A stretch of DNA of 64,000 nucleotides. Origin: Knufia peltigerae. Lineage: Eukaryota > Ascomycota > Eurotiomycetes > Chaetothyriales > Trichomeriaceae. The notes under the pieces are model-generated. The model did no database searches and was not told where the DNA came from. It saw only the letters and a list, made by a program, of their open reading frames with translations. The DNA lies in NCBI GenBank assembly GCA_030247855.1, contig JAPDRN010000058.1, forward strand, positions 124,001 through 188,000. Direction: 5' to 3'. Below, in pieces: positions 10,456 to 19,480 of this stretch; position 1 is the stretch's first letter, and the number at the start of each line of letters is the position of its first letter. The translations under genes and the position numbers were made by a program.

Positions 10456-12027
10456 ATGGCTTCGCCCGAGACAGAAAGGAATTCGCAGGGTGCTGCCTAT
10501 CCATGGGTCCTGGAGCACCTGTTGGCCTATCCAGGCACATACGAAATCCCCCTGAGAACCATGTACACCCTCAATGCCACCACTCAGAATCAGCCTCAAT
10601 CACCCACGCTATCGTCCAACGCAGTACCTGGCAATGCCTTCCCTCGAAAATCTTCCGATGCTGCCGAAGAGCAACAGAACATGACGACCATGACTGCTGC
10701 GGCGCAGTTGCGGGCAAACCTGATGGCTCACATCTCCCAACAGCCTTCCCAACCTACCTCTCTTCCTCCTAGCTTTATTACCAGTTTTGTTCGTCGATGC
10801 TTCCCACCAGAACTCGATCAAGTCGACTTTCCCCAAGCTCTGACGGCCATGGACTACCTCAAGGACCTAGAGGTCCGACGGAGGCGAGAAGTGGTTGCGG
10901 CATTTGATAAATTGGGCATTGACCAAGAAGATATCAGCCATCGAGATAAATTGGCACGCAAGTATCCCGGTGTACTGAGGTGGGTCATGGATATCGAGGA
11001 GAAGGAGCGCAAGGTTGAAGCTCTGTATACCCAAGTATATATCGGTCTGCGACGGTGGACTCTCATCAACGAGCTCTCCTTGACTCCTTTCAACAAAGCA
11101 AACTGCATTGCCATGCTCAACACTCTCTACCCACCGGTGGGACTTCAAGCCAGACAGTTCGTCCAACCCACAGCTCAATTGACTCGCCAAGTTCTGGCAA
11201 GTCAGAGCGCTATGTTCTTCAAATACATCACAGCCGTCGAACAAAAAGGTACATCAGTGCTAGGAACATTGATGGACCAGAACAAGCAACCCGGAGATGC
11301 TACCGGATGGACTCATCTCCGGGCCACTGTGGACAACTACCTTCGCATGGCGAACAGTGTGATTGATGAGTGTTATGACATAACCGGACGTGGGTGTCAG
11401 TCTCCTACCGCCGCATCCTTCTCCTCGACGGATATGGAGGATGATGGGCGACGTAAAGTCGACTCTGGTATTTCATTTGCTTCGAACAGCTCGTCAAATC
11501 GCAATTCAGGTCAGAGTCACGTCACCAGACCTAGCACAAGCAGCAGCTTCAGCACAGGAAGTCGCAATCATAGCCGCCAGGTGTCCAAGGACAAGCAACT
11601 ACCTGAAAAGCCATTGCCACCGCCAAAGGATGAGGACACCACAGTGACCCAGAGACCAGCAGGATCCACAATGGAGCGCATTGCTCGTGAACTTCGGAAG
11701 ATCAAGAGTCGCAAGGATATCAAAGATGATGCCCGACCCCGCACTGCCTCAGCACAGTCAGTTGAGGCGACATCCCCAACAATGGAGCAATTTCCCACGA
11801 CCCCCTCTAGAGATCGTGGGTTGAGCTTCAAACGCAGCTTGAGGCGAATGAGGTCGAACACCGGTCTCTCCGAGAATGTCACCTCTCGCCCCACTAGCCG
11901 CAACAATGAGCCTACTATTCAAGAAGTACCCGCCTTTGATGCGGATGAAATGAAAAGAAGAAGACAAGACTGGGAAAGCCAGCAGACGATGAGGAGTCAG
12001 AACTCAAATGCGAACATGAATGTATGA
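10456..12027 (+). CDS. Fungal protein of unknown function with basic, disordered C-terminus
   Basis: An intronless frame of 523 codons from an ATG with a good purine-rich context. Residues 1-100 are low in complexity; about 100-310 are well-ordered, helical and probably a conserved domain (SFVRRCFPPEL, then FDKLGID, VEALYTQVYIGLRRW, HLRATVDNYLRMANSVID). Residues 320-523 are Ser/Arg/Pro-rich and disordered, with prolines in PLPPPKDED and a basic FKRSLRRMRSN stretch. I do not recognise a named family. No signal peptide or membrane segment is seen, so a cytoplasmic or cortical role is likely, but that is inference. Its unusually long pyrimidine-rich leader suggests regulation at the 5' end. Confidence 0.8.
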   Translation: MASPETERNSQGAAYPWVLEHLLAYPGTYEIPLRTMYTLNATTQNQPQSPTLSSNAVPGNAFPRKSSDAAEEQQNMTTMTAAAQLRANLMAHISQQPSQPTSLPPSFITSFVRRCFPPELDQVDFPQALTAMDYLKDLEVRRRREVVAAFDKLGIDQEDISHRDKLARKYPGVLRWVMDIEEKERKVEALYTQVYIGLRRWTLINELSLTPFNKANCIAMLNTLYPPVGLQARQFVQPTAQLTRQVLASQSAMFFKYITAVEQKGTSVLGTLMDQNKQPGDATGWTHLRATVDNYLRMANSVIDECYDITGRGCQSPTAASFSSTDMEDDGRRKVDSGISFASNSSSNRNSGQSHVTRPSTSSSFSTGSRNHSRQVSKDKQLPEKPLPPPKDEDTTVTQRPAGSTMERIARELRKIKSRKDIKDDARPRTASAQSVEATSPTMEQFPTTPSRDRGLSFKRSLRRMRSNTGLSENVTSRPTSRNNEPTIQEVPAFDADEMKRRRQDWESQQTMRSQNSNANMNV

Positions 12028-13146
12028 ACTCCCGGTGTCGGATCGGAGTCTACGTCTGTTCGTCACACGACACGGTGACGGCAGACCTCAACGATGCGAG
12101 ACCTAGAGCATGAACACGCAGCATTGTAACAGTCAATGGGTGTGGACGTTGACACGAACACGGTTTTGGATTGGGAATAGGCGCAAATGGTCGCGGCTAC
12201 TGCTACCGCACATATTGAAATCATTATTGGAACAGGAAACCGGAGTTTTCTGGAGAAATGTTTAATGACACGGCATGAAGAATGACGAAGGCAAAAAGGG
12301 CACATGCGTTTAGATGTGTTCCGAGTTTTTGAGCCTCGCGGCAACCTGTTGGAAGTTATTTGGTGCCACAAAACTAAAACATCGGGCTCCCACGAGCGAA
12401 AAGAGAGAAAGAGGTTCGCTTGCTTTGCTATAAGGAGCAAAGTAATTGGCGTTGAACTGAACCAACGGTTGTATCTTGATAGTACTTGGTTGTTTTCTCC
12501 CGTTTACGGAGGAAACACAACAAACAAATTAGTATTGCGTTGAATCTAAATGTGACCATTACCACTTTGATATGTTTGGTTTCTCTTTGTAGTAACGACT
12601 GTCTCGGTATGTAAGTCACGTATTTGTTATGTACAATACGTAGCTAGGAAGAAGTACTAGGTGCCTGGTATTTATTTAATGGAATCCGTACTTTGTACTC
12701 TGTACTCTGCAGGCTGCGGGGTCACGGGCCAAATTTTGTATTTGAGGAGTATTTATTCCGTAGGAGCTGCTGGAGAACATTTGCGACCTTTTCCCGGTAG
12801 GTATCTTGCTACACACTCACCGAGGGAAAGACTACCTGGTTTGAGTCGTTCACCCCGAATTCTGAAAGCCTCCTCATTCTGCAGATCAATCAGGCAGCCT
12901 CTGATTTTGTTTTGATTGGTTGCCCGATTCCTGACGAGCCTAACCAAGTACCATTGCAAGGCCACGAGATATTCGTCTACACAAACATTCGAAAATCGAT
13001 AAGCCACCTCATATTTCGAGCTCACCGTTTGGGAGAAGAACAAGACAAAAAAGAAAGAAGAGAGCGGAACGAGATACAAGCATAGAAACAAGAACAGTAC
13101 ACAAAAGACACGAGCGAGGAACAAGGACCAAGAAAAAAGAAGAAGA
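12028..13146. other. Intergenic, nothing recognised
   Basis: Contains the 3' end of the upstream gene and the promoter of the prefoldin gene. An A/G-rich leader precedes the ATG at 13147. Near 12679-12705 a GTACTxTGTACT series resembles the dispersed TACGGAGTA family but is not an exact copy. Confidence 0.6.
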
Positions 13147-13821
13147 ATGGAAACCACGACGACGACGACGAACCCTCGAGGTATCCCCTCTTTCCCGTTC
13201 ATGACAAACGTCAACGATTATGTCAAAAGTTTGGAGGATGTCGAGTCCACGCTCACGAGGTTCCAAGAGATGGTGTCAAAGTACACCTTTATGCAACAAA
13301 ACGTCGAACGTAGAGCTGCGGGATTGAAGGAGAAATTACCCGAGATGAAGCGTACATTGGAAGTCGTCAGATTCTTGAAGAAGAAACGTGGTGCTACTAC
13401 TACTGCTACTACCACGACGGCCGAAGAGGACCTGGACGAGTTGGACCTGGACGGTGACGGCCACGGAAGGGGCGACAAGGTCGAAACCACCTTTTCCTTA
13501 CAGGATACCCTGTACGCCAAAGCCACGATCGAACCGTCCAAGGTCGACGAGGTTTATCTCTGGCTGGGGGCCAACGTCATGGTGGCCTACCCCCTGGACG
13601 AGGCGGAAGGGTTGTTGGCCGGCAAACTCGAAAAGGCCAAGGAGTCGTTGGTGGCCGCCGAGGAGGACCTGGAGTTCCTGCGCGTGCAAATCACCACCCT
13701 CGAGGTCGCCATCGCCAGGGTCCACAATTGGGACGTGGGGGAGAAGAGGAAGTTGCGCGGCCGAGGGAAGTTGTTGGGTGGTGACGAAGACGAAACCGAC
13801 AAGGACAAGGACGAGGATTGA
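13147..13821 (+). CDS. pac10: Prefoldin subunit 3 (VBP1/Pac10 type)
   Basis: A 224-residue intronless protein. An N-terminal helix (about 20-85: NDYVKSLEDVESTLTRFQEM, then QNVERRAAGLKEKLPEMK) and a C-terminal helix (about 155-195) flank a central beta hairpin region that contains YAKATI, VYLWLGANVMVAYPLDEA. This is the alpha-type prefoldin layout, and the VxLWLGANVMxxYxLxEA signature is specific for subunit 3. Prefoldin is a cytosolic hexamer that passes nascent actin and tubulin to the chaperonin CCT. The loop before the hairpin carries Thr repeats and an acidic DLDELDLDGDG insert. The last 20 residues are acidic and Lys-rich. Length fits the family (about 190-200 plus the insert). Confidence 0.93.
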   Translation: METTTTTTNPRGIPSFPFMTNVNDYVKSLEDVESTLTRFQEMVSKYTFMQQNVERRAAGLKEKLPEMKRTLEVVRFLKKKRGATTTATTTTAEEDLDELDLDGDGHGRGDKVETTFSLQDTLYAKATIEPSKVDEVYLWLGANVMVAYPLDEAEGLLAGKLEKAKESLVAAEEDLEFLRVQITTLEVAIARVHNWDVGEKRKLRGRGKLLGGDEDETDKDKDED

Positions 13822-14817
13822 GAGGTGGGTTCCGATCTGACACGAACAACCTCCTCTTCGAACCTCGACGGCGATCGAACCCTCGCTCACTCGGTCGGTC
13901 GGCCAAAAAGTACGAGTGTGGACGAAGCCGTCACTTTTGCCCCCCTCCCTGACAATCGTCGACAGAGACGACAGACACGTTTCTCTTTCCCGATGTCCCG
14001 AAACTCGGACAGAAGAGTATTCTTGACGGGCCAACTCGATCCTTGCCCTCGCCCTCTCTCTCCCCTGTCAGGTCGCCCAAGACACACAAAGGAGAAAAAA
14101 ATTGCAAAAAATGGCGCAAGGCCTGAGAAAATGGGGAACGGAACCCAAAAGAATTCGGTCGAGGATGAATCTGGTGATGACATTGCCCCTCGACAACCTT
14201 TGCACAAAACGGTCCAACAGTTCATGAGAAAGACCTCGAATTGTGTCAACTTACACCCATTGCAAACCCAATGAGAGAACAACAGACGATGACTGCGGTC
14301 CATGAAGTTTTCAAACACATGGCTAGATCAGTGTCGAAAATGCAGCATCAGGGAGGGACATGGTATTCTGACCAGTACGACTACAAGTGACCGGCCTACT
14401 AGGGGGGTCTTTCTCCTAGTGATGAGGTTCAATTCCCATGTTGGTAGAGCGTGGCCTCTGTTCCTCCATGGCTCGAAATCACGTATTTGGATTCATCGGT
14501 AGAATTATGAGCACGATTTATTCGAGTAGGTAATCATGCGCTGCCTATCTTCTGCATGCTCCTTCATTAACACATATCATCATCCACGTTCCACGTTCCA
14601 CGTTCCACGCCCCATCCTCGCCTCGTCGTATCATACAAAATGTGTTCATGTGCAATATTATCTCATCCTGCAGGGTAATAACAAAGCGCAATTCATAAAG
14701 TCATTACTCATACAAATAGATCTCCTTCCCGAGCGTCAGACGTTATATCAAGGTCGTCTTTCAGGGGTTGCTCAAAATCGTGAAGTGGCCGTACTCTCGT
14801 GTAAAAGTTTGATCAGC
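13822..14817. other. Intergenic between convergent genes
   Basis: Terminators of the prefoldin gene and of the minus-strand coiled-coil gene are expected here. The only structure seen is a short heptamer repeat at 14583-14609. Confidence 0.6.
14583..14609. repeat. Heptamer tandem repeat (CCACGTT)n
   Basis: Three full CCACGTT units plus a partial fourth (CCACGC). Intergenic. No function evident. Confidence 0.8.
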
Positions 14818-17800
14818 TCAACCATGGTCGGCCAGCTGCAGTAACTGCATGTCACTGTTGTCCTGCTCCATAAGTGCATCCATAAATACTGTCATACGAT
14901 TGCTCCTTGTTGGCTTCAAGGTCTCGTCGTGAATTTGTTGACAATGGTCGAGAGCTGAGGGTTCATCAGCTGTAGCTAGCTCATGCGGTCGGGTCACACT
15001 GATCGTGTCTTCGCGTTCAATACACGAAGGGTCGTTTCGAAGGCCTCGCGGCGCAGGTGTAGGTGAGCTATGGCTTCGGCGTCGGCGAATGGTATGATCG
15101 GATGGAGGTGGTTCAAGGCCAGATGTAAATCCACGAGAGTGTGCGTGATTGTCCTGCCCTGAGGATTTGAGACATGTGTCGTCTTGTGACGTTTGTTGAC
15201 CCGGTCCACGTAACCGACCCTCGTCGACTGTACCATGTTGCCGCGATCTCTTTTGGTCTTCAGTGTCTCGTAACATCTCTGCGGGTCCTTTGACAATGGC
15301 TCCACCAACAGCAAGCATGATGGCAACACTGAATTTGCCCCAAAGATATAAAGATTGGCCCCAGCCAGGACCGCTTGGTTTCGTCGTACATTTATTGGTT
15401 TCACAAGTCGGGTCACTTCCACAGACAGCGTCATTTTGTTTGTCGGAGGATGTCGACAGTTCGTCTGGCTTGGTGTCCGACTCAATTGTTGCAGAGGGAT
15501 GTTCGCAATACCTATTGGCTATGCTCTCGCCATCATATTGTTCCCAATTCCATTCAGACTCCTCATAGCCAATACTTCGATGCCCAAGGAATAATCCAAG
15601 AACCCACCAACTGAGTTTGCCAAACGCTCCCCAGTTGGCTCGCCATGCATTTGCAATAACACGACGGGCGAGGGCAAGAGGGTCTTTCCTGAAGCTCCGC
15701 ACATATGAGGTGTACCTTGTCAATGTCGCGTAGACAGTGCGAATGGTTATGGCTGCCAATGTCCGCGAGCCTATATTTCGCTGCTGAAGAAGCTCTAGAG
15801 GGTTTCGTGGGCGAGCGGTATTGCGGCCTCGCTTTGGCAACTGTCGTTGCTGATCTGTGTTGTCACCAACTTCCCGCTCCACAATGAAGTCTGTATGTAG
15901 AGCCTGTCTTGTTCTCTCAGGCATGCTTGCTCTCTTCAAAGCCTTCTCACGAGCCTTGAAACTCCCCGAGGTCCTGTCCTTGTTGCCCAAGATAGCTTTG
16001 TGACGCTGCCGAGGATTCAAAGGTGACTCATTGTAATATGATGGGGAGCGTATTGGCCCAATTGGGATTTCTTGCTCCATTGAAAACAAGGGTCGTGGAA
16101 TGTCAACATCGTGTTCCAGATGTCGTCGTGAAGGAGGCTTTGGACTGTCCAAATCTCCTGCGAGAATACTGGTGATGATGTTATCTCCGCCATCAATGTC
16201 AGCCTCGTAGGCAGACTCTTCACCTTCGGATGTCGGTATGGAGGTTCGTAGTAGCCAAGAGTCGACCCGTGGACAAGACTTTGGGGTGCCAGAGCTTGAA
16301 GCCTTGACAATCATCTCGACGTCTTTGGATTGTACTGGCGTGTTGTACTCAGCCTCGTCAGGGCCTTGGGTGAGTTTCGCAAGTGCCTCATTTATGGCCT
16401 CAGAGCGAAGACGTTCCTCGTGCTGGTCAAAAACCTCGTCCAAACTCTGAAAGGAAGGCCCCGGTTGACCAATTACCTCACTGATCGGGCTGATCGGAGC
16501 GCTACTTCCCATGATGTCTCCAGTCGTGCTCTGGGATATCGTGGTATGATGGCTTCGCGGTATGTGAGATGATCCGCAGGGCAGTGGCGTGGGTAATGTC
16601 CGCTTTGGTGAAGTCATTGGCGATGTCGAAGGCATATTCCCATTGTCAGCCGTGAAAGTCGATAAGAGCAAAGGCTTCAGCTGAGTAGAACCGGGCATGA
16701 ACCTCCGTGGTCTCCGTTTTGAAGGTTGGCGTGTTGGTTGCGAGGGTCTGGCGTCCGAAGGATTCGCAGAATCTGGGCTACTCGAGGCTTGGGACATATT
16801 GGTCGGGCGTCGAGAATGTGCATTTGTGAGCCGGGAGTAGGAAGTGCTGGATCCAGACCGAACCGAGTCCGTATCATCGGGAACTTTTGGAGAGGCTGGA
16901 GTGATACCGCAGGAAGATGCAACATCAGGTGAGGAAGCAGTGTTGAAGGGGAAGTAGTCGGCAATGGGAAGAGCGGGCGAGATCAGAACTGATTGTGGCC
17001 TACTCATTGGTGTCCGAGTCGGAGGAGACGTTGGTGCTCGTGGGACGATCATAGACATAGGCCGTGCACTTCGTCTTCGAGGAGTGGGAAGCTCAAAGGT
17101 GTGCTGTGTTTTCGTAGGCGAGAGCGCCAGTAATTGAGTCAAGACTTCATTCCGCTTCATCATGTCAAGATTGGTGGCCCCCAGGCTTGCTTTCTCTTCT
17201 TCCAGTCGGTCAAGTCTCGCTCTGAGAACTTCGAAAGTGGTCTGGTCCACCTTCTTTTCCTCCCTATCAATCTCTAGGTCTTGGATAAGAGTTTGCTTTA
17301 GCCCAACCTCGTCCTCGAGATCCTTAATCTTCCTCTTCAGGTGCAGTTCAGTCGCCGCTGCCCTTTCGACAGTATTTTGTAATTCCAATTCGAACGAAGT
17401 CCTCATGGTTTCCATCTCCTTCCTGAGTCGCACATTCTCATCCGTCGCCTTCTTGAGTTTTTCCTTCCACGAAGTATTGGTTGTGGGAGAATACATGGCA
17501 TCTTTGACCATCTGCAACTCATTTTCAATGTGATCGATATACTCTTCCGAGTTGAATCGAGGTTTGGCATGAGAGGTCCGACGACGAGAACCACTTCGAA
17601 TAGAGCGAAATGGAGAATCCTTGCGAGGCGACATCCTGTGGAGATTAACCGAGACCTCTCTAAGGCCCATCGCGGTAGACTCCGGGGTTGACCCAGAACC
17701 AGTAACAGAGGGTGTTTGAAATTCACTAGAGGGATCCTGGTATATGGAAGGGGTGTGTTGTTTTCCACTATCCATGCTATTCTTGCCCGGGTTGTCTTGG

Positions 17801-18213
17801 AAGATGGGGATCGGACCTCTTCTCTGCAAACTTCGTTCACGGTAACTGGATGAATTCGTGATCTCGTTCAGAATAGAGGATCTCGGTGACACGGTGCTCA
17901 CATCTTGCGATCTTTCTGTCGACTCTCCAGAATCCTGTCGCTTGACCATTCGTGGCGTTGTGTAGTGAAGGTTTTCGTTTTCGGTGGGCTTTCCTAGGCG
18001 AGGGAAGGGTATGGTAATACCATTTACAGATAATGTCTGAGCGGAAAATCTTGCATGGCGAGTATTCAACAGGCGTTGCTGGCGATTATGAGGAACAGAA
18101 AGAGGAGCTGTTTGGTTTGTTTGTTGCTCATACAGGCCTAGAGCGGTAGTGGACCGAGGGCGTACGAGAGTGGCGGCGGGCGAGTGAGGATGAGCATGGG
18201 CTGCATCATCCAT
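14818..18213 (-). CDS. Large coiled-coil protein with hydrophobic C-terminal segments, function unknown
   Basis: An intronless frame of 1131 codons starting at the ATG at 18213 (MDDAAHAH). Residues 1-215 are disordered and basic. About 220-370 is a strong coiled coil (EEYIDHIENELQMVKDAM, then long Leu/Glu/Lys heptads ending LTQLLALSP). The region to about 780 is Ser/Pro-rich and looks phosphorylation-dense. The last third has ordered, hydrophobic stretches: GKLSWWVLGLFLG near 860-880 and FSVAIMLAVGGAIVKG near 960-980, which could be one or two membrane segments, followed by a polar tail of about 150 residues. The pattern suits a membrane-tethered coiled-coil scaffold, for example at the nuclear envelope or cortex, but I cannot name a family and the location is inference. 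Confidence 0.8.
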   Translation of the reverse strand: MDDAAHAHPHSPAATLVRPRSTTALGLYEQQTNQTAPLSVPHNRQQRLLNTRHARFSAQTLSVNGITIPFPRLGKPTENENLHYTTPRMVKRQDSGESTERSQDVSTVSPRSSILNEITNSSSYRERSLQRRGPIPIFQDNPGKNSMDSGKQHTPSIYQDPSSEFQTPSVTGSGSTPESTAMGLREVSVNLHRMSPRKDSPFRSIRSGSRRRTSHAKPRFNSEEYIDHIENELQMVKDAMYSPTTNTSWKEKLKKATDENVRLRKEMETMRTSFELELQNTVERAAATELHLKRKIKDLEDEVGLKQTLIQDLEIDREEKKVDQTTFEVLRARLDRLEEEKASLGATNLDMMKRNEVLTQLLALSPTKTQHTFELPTPRRRSARPMSMIVPRAPTSPPTRTPMSRPQSVLISPALPIADYFPFNTASSPDVASSCGITPASPKVPDDTDSVRSGSSTSYSRLTNAHSRRPTNMSQASSSPDSANPSDARPSQPTRQPSKRRPRRFMPGSTQLKPLLLSTFTADNGNMPSTSPMTSPKRTLPTPLPCGSSHIPRSHHTTISQSTTGDIMGSSAPISPISEVIGQPGPSFQSLDEVFDQHEERLRSEAINEALAKLTQGPDEAEYNTPVQSKDVEMIVKASSSGTPKSCPRVDSWLLRTSIPTSEGEESAYEADIDGGDNIITSILAGDLDSPKPPSRRHLEHDVDIPRPLFSMEQEIPIGPIRSPSYYNESPLNPRQRHKAILGNKDRTSGSFKAREKALKRASMPERTRQALHTDFIVEREVGDNTDQQRQLPKRGRNTARPRNPLELLQQRNIGSRTLAAITIRTVYATLTRYTSYVRSFRKDPLALARRVIANAWRANWGAFGKLSWWVLGLFLGHRSIGYEESEWNWEQYDGESIANRYCEHPSATIESDTKPDELSTSSDKQNDAVCGSDPTCETNKCTTKPSGPGWGQSLYLWGKFSVAIMLAVGGAIVKGPAEMLRDTEDQKRSRQHGTVDEGRLRGPGQQTSQDDTCLKSSGQDNHAHSRGFTSGLEPPPSDHTIRRRRSHSSPTPAPRGLRNDPSCIEREDTISVTRPHELATADEPSALDHCQQIHDETLKPTRSNRMTVFMDALMEQDNSDMQLLQLADHG

Positions 18214-19480
18214 GGCTTGGGTATCCGGTCATGAGTCTCTGATAGCAGGAATGCATACCACTGGCGTTGTTCGGGCAAAGATCGAGGATAACAGACGGTG
18301 GTCGGACTTGAAATTAACTGGCATTCCACACTCGGGCTGCGAATATGATGCAACTGATGCAAGCTCTGAAAGCAAAGGAATGTGATGAGAATAATCAAAG
18401 ACGGCGAAGGAGTGACGACGAAGACGCGTGAAGTTGATAGAATCGAAGGTCGATACGAGAGAAGAGGAAAGCAAGAGCGAAGCTGCTCGTCGGTGGTTGT
18501 TGTGAGCAAAGCAGGAAGAAGAAAGATGGACAGAAAATCGGGGTGTTTACGTTTTGCTCAATGGGGGCACGAACCCTCCGTCACCCGCAGTTGCAGCTGT
18601 CATTTTTCGATTCTTCCCGAAGTCATCAACTTTAATACCGAGTAGTTTAGAGCATGTCCATCGCCTGACGCAGGGATCATGGTTTCTACCGAGGCCTGGA
18701 ATTAATTAGCCCAGAGCCGAGCGATCTAATGCCTTGTTAAATTTAGGTGCTGTACAGTACCACTCGTACCCTGTTCCTGGTACCTACTGTACAGCAGTGC
18801 CTGAACGACGATTGACGAAGCTAGCCTTGCAAGATCCTTGGCAGCCTCGTCCACCTAACGCGCAATCACGTGTGCTGATTTCCTCCCACCGAAACAGCTC
18901 CATCTTATATTTATTAAATCCACGGCCCTTCTACTCCTTCAGGACTAGACAATGAAACAGCTTCAAAAACGCCCACACAGCGTGATCCTTGCAGCGTGAC
19001 ATGATCCTCACCTTGCCCTGCACCTCCATCACATGTGTACATTGCTCGCACAAATCACCGGCATCCACCACACCATGCTCTCGCAGCAAGGCTCATCTGA
19101 CCGTCCGGCGCCATGTCAACAATCTTGTAGTGTTGGGCTCACGGACCGCTACTTTCGGTCAATGCGTCTTTATCTTCACACACTGACTCCTTTACCCCAT
19201 GAATATACTATTCTTTGTGGTTTATTGTACCGTGTTACTATTCTCTGCTTGCACCTCAATGACTTGATGGCCCTCTTCACAATGAAGTCGACTTCACACA
19301 AAGACCTCGGTGGGCAAACAATAGCTCTACCATGTTCATTCACTTCCAGGTAAGTGTATATTGCAAGTTGAAGCCGGAAAGTCATGCCCTCAATGTTCTT
19401 CAACAAAGTCGCCTTGATCTCCTCTCTGTTTTTGAGCCTAACACAAACCCCTTCAATCCTTACCATCGTGCCAACTCAAC
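18214..19480. promoter_or_regulatory. Divergent intergenic region with an inverted repeat
   Basis: Lies between the starts of the coiled-coil gene (minus) and the gene at 19481 (plus), so it holds both promoters. It contains an 11-bp perfect inverted repeat (18749-18795) and an ATCACGTG octamer at 18865-18872, a possible bHLH site. No gene seen. Confidence 0.5.
18749..18795. repeat. Inverted repeat, arms GCTGTACAGTA / TACTGTACAGC
   Basis: Left arm 18749-18759 and right arm 18785-18795 are perfect complements separated by 25 bases. Each arm contains the self-complementary CTGTACAG. It may be a dimeric transcription-factor site or a cruciform; nothing else identifies it. Confidence 0.75.

Noticed and set aside
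13498..14034. Minus-strand 178-codon frame opposite prefoldin
   Set aside because: It overlaps the prefoldin coding sequence antisense and has no independent support.
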